A stretch of 16,952 nucleotides of DNA, taken from Dentipellis sp. KUC8613 (Eukaryota; Basidiomycota; Agaricomycetes; Russulales; Hericiaceae). The stretch is taken from the NCBI GenBank assembly GCA_002286715.1, contig NSJX01000078.1, positions 57,136-74,087 on the forward strand, read 5' to 3'. The notes under the pieces are model-generated. The model saw only the letters and a program-made list of their open reading frames with translations. It did not search any database and was not told the origin of the DNA. The translations under genes and the position numbers were made by a program. Every line of letters begins with the position of its first letter. Positions within the stretch are counted from its first letter, which is position 1. Of this stretch, positions 13,163-16,952 are shown piece by piece.

Positions 13163-14049
13163 CTAGACATCCCAAAGTGCTTGATTGAAGGGGAACAACC
13201 AGTTGGTGTCAACTATGTCAGCCCACTCTGGACGAGTGGGGGGGCCTCTGAACTCCAAGTCGTGGACCTCCTTGACAAGGTAGTGACACTCCTCCTCTAG
13301 GTGGTTGATCTCAGCTATGATGAACTCAACGCGGCTCTTGAGGTGGTCCCGATGGCATTGGTAGGTGGTGATGGTGGGGTCGAGCTGAACCGTCTGCTCA
13401 GCAGGAAGGGAATGCCTGGAGTAGGGTTGGAGGGAGCGATAGTGTCTGGAGGAGGACAATGCAATTTGTCTGGTGGTAGGGCGGCCCTGGCTGCACCGAG
13501 CATGCTGATCATTGCATCCATGATTGCAGAGACATGCCACGTGTCCGACCTGTCTGCACCGGTAGCAGCGAGGTTTCTTAACTCCTCTTGTGCGCCTGGG
13601 AACAGGGGATGGGGAGACAGAACCGGAGGTCGAGAAGTCGTCGGGGGGAATGGTGGCGAGGCTGGGCATGGAGGAATGTTCAGATGGAGCAAAGGTTGGG
13701 GATTCCGGCCGATAGGGGGAGGAGGATCCAAGCGAGGGGGTGTATCAAGGTGGGGGGTTTGTGGCAGGGGGCGAGGGCCAGATGTGTCTGGCAGCCTCGA
13801 GAAGAGGGGTACTGGGAGGGGTGTGGAGGAGGAGGCTGTCGAGGAACTCCGCAACAAGGCTGGTGGGATTGGTTGCCGGGGTCTGGAAGGCATCGCGTTG
13901 ATGGGGTCCTCTTGAGATCCCTCCTCAGCCGGAGTCTCCTTGGCAAGGGTAGGAAGGGTGAGTTGTGCTGGAGAGACACAGGGAGGGTAGGCAAGGAAGT
14001 CGAGGTCCATGGGAGTCAAGGGAACTGACAACATCGAAGGCAAGGACAT
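13163..14049 (-). pseudogene. Gag-like zinc-knuckle protein, frame-broken
   Basis: The upstream frame starts at ATG 14049 and encodes a proline/serine-rich region (MSLPSMLSVPLTPMD...). Near 13745-13755 the coding-like signal passes to another frame, one base back. This second frame is open from about 13745, has an ATG at 13669 and ends with TAG at 13163. It encodes CYRCRQVGHVACLC, a perfect CX2CX4HX4C zinc knuckle, then a charged helical segment (HLKSRVEFIIAEINHLEEEC) typical of coiled coil. The switch lies at a run of C, so it may be a frameshift mutation or a -1 slip. The upstream frame stays open to 13315. After the TAG the frame continues open through the polypurine tract to TGA inside the LTR. 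Confidence 0.55.
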
Positions 14050-14079
14050 CAGGAAAAATAACCCTTACTATATAGCTCT

Positions 14080-14275
14080 ACATAGTATACATAACCCTGA
14101 TAGGGCCATAGCAAGGTATCCATCTTTCGTAGCTATAGATTTACCCCTTCCTCTATGATAGTGCTATGGCTGCTATGGAATAAGGTACCTTGCTATGGCT
14201 GCTATGGAAGAAGGTACTCTACTATGTACATAGGTACCTTGCTATCACTACTATCACTGCTTCATACAGCCTGGA
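14080..14275 (-). repeat. CCATAGCA-type repeat cluster (copy C)
   Basis: Two head-to-tail 29-bp units (14163-14191 and 14192-14220, 26 of 29 identical) carry GCTATGGCTGCTATGGAA and a GGTACC-type spacer. Their reverse complement is the same unit as at 2318-2375. Flanking sequence (14113-14160 and 14230-14275) holds further CCATAGC, GGTACC and CTATCA fragments. This cluster sits at the broken 5' edge of the LTR element. Confidence 0.65.
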
Positions 14276-14700
14276 GGCTACAGGACCTATAAGGTCCATA
14301 TATCACACATATACTTCATACAACTATCAAGTAATTGTAGATTCAAATGATAGAAATGATTTCATCCACTTGACCCAGCAATGATAATAAAAACAAATCA
14401 TATTTCAAAAGATAACATATTACATCACTACACAATACATATACTAACAAAGAAGCCCCCCACTACACTCAAGTCCAACATCATACTACAAAAGATGTCC
14501 TGCAGAAATATCAGCAATTATATCAAGAATAAATAGAAAAGATACACACCCAATACAATGTCCTGCACATGCCACAAGAGATGACTGCATTATCCTAACA
14601 TAAGGTGACCTGCAAGAACATCAGCAACCACAATAAGAAACAAGAGGAAAGATAACATACATGATCAATGCATGTAGCCAAGGAACCTGAAGGAGAACCA
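14276..14700. repeat. AT-rich stretch with degenerate ~110-bp repeats
   Basis: A-rich sequence in which a phrase of the form GRTGWCCTGCA-GAA-ATCAGCAA, followed by AAGA..AA..A.AAAAGATA, occurs near 14494 and again near 14604, 110 bp apart. A more decayed copy (CAGCAATGATAATAAAAAC...AAAAGATAACATA) starts near 14376. No coding frame of interest is seen. Confidence 0.4.
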
Positions 14701-15290
14701 ACATAGTAAGTGCAGGTAGAGCTAGGGCACTTACTAGAAACATGCGAGCAGAGGCACATTCCGCATGAGCAGTGCGGACGAGCGGGCATGGAGTAATCGG
14801 GGATAACGAGGCCAAACGTAGTGAGCAAACAGACACAATGAAATGAGTAGGGCACGTACTGAATGCAATCGCTCGGGCACAAAGCGAGCGAGCGGGCAAG
14901 TGGGAGTGCGGACGCGCGCCGACGGGAGCGGGTGTGAGCAAGAATGAGCACCGAGGAGCACGCGCGTTGAGCTTGCACTTGTGGGTGGACAGCCCGGATG
15001 GCCTAGTGAGTAGACGAGGCGGTAGAGATGGCGAGGGAGCAGCACACGTACCGCGATTGCCGTGGTCGAATTGGCATACGGAGCGTTGAGGGATAGGGAA
15101 ATTGAGAGGAGGGAAGAGGAGGGAAGAGGAGGGAGGGAAGAGGAAAAGAGGACGACGCGCCGTGTTGATGAGGTGGCAACAAGCACCCGCACGCGCACGG
15201 ACCAGCGCGCACACGCACGGACCAGCGCGCACGTCGGCGATATCCGTGTGGCGCGCGATCCGCCGTCGAATCGAATATACAGCATGAAAT
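14701..15290. repeat. G-rich block, mirror orientation of the C-rich blocks
   Basis: The plus strand is G-rich here, so the minus strand has the same C-rich low-complexity character as 1-1245. Long overlapping minus-strand frames (up to about 200 codons) are open in more than one phase, carry no domain, and are read as compositional. A 20-bp unit (ACRCGCACGGACCAGCGCGC) is repeated twice at 15191-15230. Confidence 0.45.
15104..15152 (+). repeat. 49-nt homopurine tract
   Basis: An uninterrupted run of A and G made of GAGGAGGGAA-type repeats (GAGGAGGGAAGAGGAGGGAA and extensions). It has mirror-like symmetry, the kind of sequence able to form triplex DNA. Confidence 0.8.
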
Positions 15291-15590
15291 AATTTTCAGT
15301 AAAATGCGAGATTATTTGAGGGAGTGTATGAGAATATAATGAGCCTACATAAATATTTCAGAAGCATTTGATTGAGTTATGGTCCGTACAAGGCACAATG
15401 AACGACTACGCGCTATGTTTTGCATAAGTCGCGTCGTCCAAAGATGGCAAAGGGTGACTGACTACTAATTCAAGAGAGTAATATGAGCCTTGCGGGTGCC
15501 TAAGTTCATCGTTTGTCGTGAAATTTATATATAGAGTACATACCGTTGTATTACTATTGTAAGAATTTAAGCACAATTGAATCTATTTTA
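15291..15590. other. AT-rich spacer between G-rich and C-rich blocks
   Basis: About 300 bp of AT-rich DNA separating the G-rich block on its left from the C-rich block on its right. No ORF, RNA gene or strong repeat is seen. A TTTATATATAGAG motif lies at about 15524-15536. Confidence 0.4.
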
Positions 15591-16690
15591 TTGCGCTCTG
15601 AAAGAGAGTCTCGAGCAGTCGAGGAACGGCGCACGGCAAATGCCGACGCCGGTCGCCACTGGAAACGCGACTTCTCGTTCTCCTCTCTCTTCTCCGTCCT
15701 CTCCGTCACACCCGCTCCCTCTGACCCCCGCGGCCCGCACTACCGCACACGCTTCGCAAGTACCAACGACGCCATTGTCCTGGAGATATCGAGGGGATCG
15801 AGGGGTGTCAGAGACCACGGCGACCACAGGTGCATCGTTTCCGCAGCACGCTCGGCGTGTCGCAGTATGCTCGACTACTGACGCACCCCCTTCTCCAGCC
15901 TCGCGACGCCAGTGCTATGTCACTGGCTCGCCCCTCCCATATTACTTCCCCACCTTGTCGCGCCCCCGTGCTCCCGCTGCGCGCGCCACGTACGTTGTCC
16001 TCGCGCCTGCACCTTGTCGCACCCGCACCTTGTTGCACCCGCGCCTCGTCGCGCACGCGCCACCGCTGCATCTCTGCCATCGCGCCCGAGGCGCCTTTTG
16101 CCTTCACGCTACGCCGGCGCCCTCTCGCTCGCGACGCTCGAGCCCATGCACTTCCGCCTGCGCGCTCTGAGTCCGCGATCTCCGGCTAGTACCACTCGCG
16201 CTCTCGCGCCACCTCATCCGCGCCCGGTCGTGCGACTGCCCCAGTTCCCGTCCCCGTATGTACGTGTCGTCATGCCCTCTACGTCCGCGCCCTCTCACGC
16301 CCGTCCGCCCGTTAGTGCTCCCACAGCGCCGATGCGCCATTTCGTCCGTGCGCTCCGCATTGGCGGGCGCGTTGCGTACGCTCGCGCGTGCCGCTGCCCG
16401 TTTGCCCTTGACACACCTGCCTAGCTTCCGCGCGCCCTAGCCCGTGCTTGCGCCGTCGCAGCATACACCTGCTTTCTTGTGCGCTCAGTGCTGGTGCCCG
16501 CCGGTTCGAACCTTATGCCCCATGCCCCGCCCCAGAGCCCGCGCACCCCCTGTCCGGAGCCTGCACCCCCTCTGCCCAGTTTCTGCACCCCCCAGTCGGC
16601 GCCATCCGCGCTCTCGTCATCGTGCCGTCTCGTCTGTGGCTGTGCTGTGGTGGATTCGTGTCCGGGTGCTCTGCAGTGGTACCTTTTTGT
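15591..16690. repeat. C-rich low-complexity block
   Basis: The plus strand is C-rich and resembles 1-1245 in style, with multiple simultaneously open forward frames (up to about 200 codons) giving Pro/Ala/Arg/Ser translations without domains. A clear local tandem is a 16-bp unit, CACCTTGTCGCACCCG, in three copies (16010-16057), the third diverged. The block ends with CCTTTTTGTACTTTGC, a boundary like that at 12630-12645. Confidence 0.5.
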
Positions 16691-16952
16691 ACTTTGCATA
16701 CATGTCATCTACATACATCCTTATAAGAGCACAGGGACATATATTAATGTACCTTGTTCCTCAATACTATGAATAAATTATATTGGCCTCACATGTCTAG
16801 GATAAGATGTCTGGGAAGTTCATTAGTTATGGTGGTCTCATAGACTACATAGTCTAGGCTGGCAACTATACAAGGCTATAGAATCTTGACTTAGATTGTA
16901 TAGCCTATGGCTGCTATGGAGTCATCCACCTTGGCTATGGCTGCTATGGCTG
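16691..16952. repeat. AT-rich edge with CTATGG repeat (copy D)
   Basis: AT-rich sequence runs to the window end. CTATGGCTGCTATGG occurs at 16905-16919 and 16935-16949, a 30-bp period, the same core as copies A and C. The array continues past the window. No gene is seen. Confidence 0.55.

Larger units (their letters stand above)
12655..14056 (-). mobile_element. 5'-truncated gag-only LTR retroelement
   Basis: Read on the minus strand, a gag-like frame with a zinc knuckle is followed within about 40 bp by a polypurine tract (AGAAGAGGGGGTAG, rc of 13111-13124) and then by a sequence with LTR ends (13109 down to 12655). No reverse transcriptase, RNase H, integrase or protease coding sequence is present between gag and the LTR, so the element is non-autonomous. 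The 5' LTR and primer-binding site are absent. The element breaks off just upstream of the gag ATG and unrelated repeat sequence follows. The target-site duplication cannot be tested with one LTR; the 5 bp outside it are GCCAT (12650-12654). Confidence 0.6.

Noticed and set aside
13301..14028. Plus-strand ORFs of 146-204 codons opposite the gag-like frame
   Set aside because: They are antisense shadows of the proline-rich minus-strand frame (Gly/Arg/Trp-rich). The perfect zinc knuckle lies on the minus strand.
14595..15285. Minus-strand ORFs of 127-203 codons
   Set aside because: Overlapping frames are open together in a G-rich (plus strand) block. There is no recognisable domain, and the longest runs out into the A-rich repeat region.
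15577..16424. Plus-strand ORFs of 119-197 codons
   Set aside because: Same compositional cause as the first block; several frames are open simultaneously and repeats lie inside the frames.
16500..16515. GGTTCGAACC resembling a tRNA T-loop
   Set aside because: It is a palindrome in a C-rich repeat block; no other tRNA arms can be drawn.

Overview
The window looks like nuclear DNA of a filamentous fungus, most likely an agaricomycete basidiomycete. Three conserved eukaryotic genes are cut by many short introns (44-70 nt, plus one of 108 nt) with GT-AG or GC-AG ends, and no bacterial operon features are seen. The taxon is inferred from intron style and remembered family similarity, not from a search.

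Layout. Bases 1-1245 are a strongly C-rich, low-complexity block. Bases 1246-2984 are AT-rich, with one small GC-richer ORF island (1919-2131) and a clustered short-repeat element (2318-2512). A compact block of three genes fills 2985-11222: a DEAH-box helicase of the DHX35 type on the minus strand (16 exons, 667 aa), the H/ACA snoRNP protein GAR1 on the minus strand (4 exons, 189 aa), and the peroxisomal AAA ATPase PEX6 on the plus strand (12 exons, 1094 aa). The exon chains were rebuilt by hand from splice signals and family similarity. Each sums to an exact multiple of three. GAR1 and PEX6 diverge from a 248-bp shared upstream region.

From 11223 to the end the window is accessory. It holds an inverted second copy of the repeat seen at 2375-2456, a 21-bp minisatellite inside a second C-rich block, a 5'-truncated LTR element (12655 to about 14056) that carries only a gag-like zinc-knuckle reading frame followed directly by a polypurine tract and one LTR, a tandem 29-bp repeat, degenerate ~110-bp repeats, a G-rich block with a homopurine tract, another C-rich block, and a last repeat cluster at the window edge.

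How the genes relate. DHX35 and GAR1 both act in nuclear RNA metabolism (spliceosome and pseudouridylation/ribosome biogenesis). PEX6 drives peroxisomal import-receptor recycling. No shared pathway is evident, and they read as ordinary housekeeping neighbours. The best leads are a possible box C/D snoRNA inside the unusually long third intron of GAR1, the gag-only LTR element, GC-AG introns in two genes, and the inverted repeat pair that brackets the gene block.
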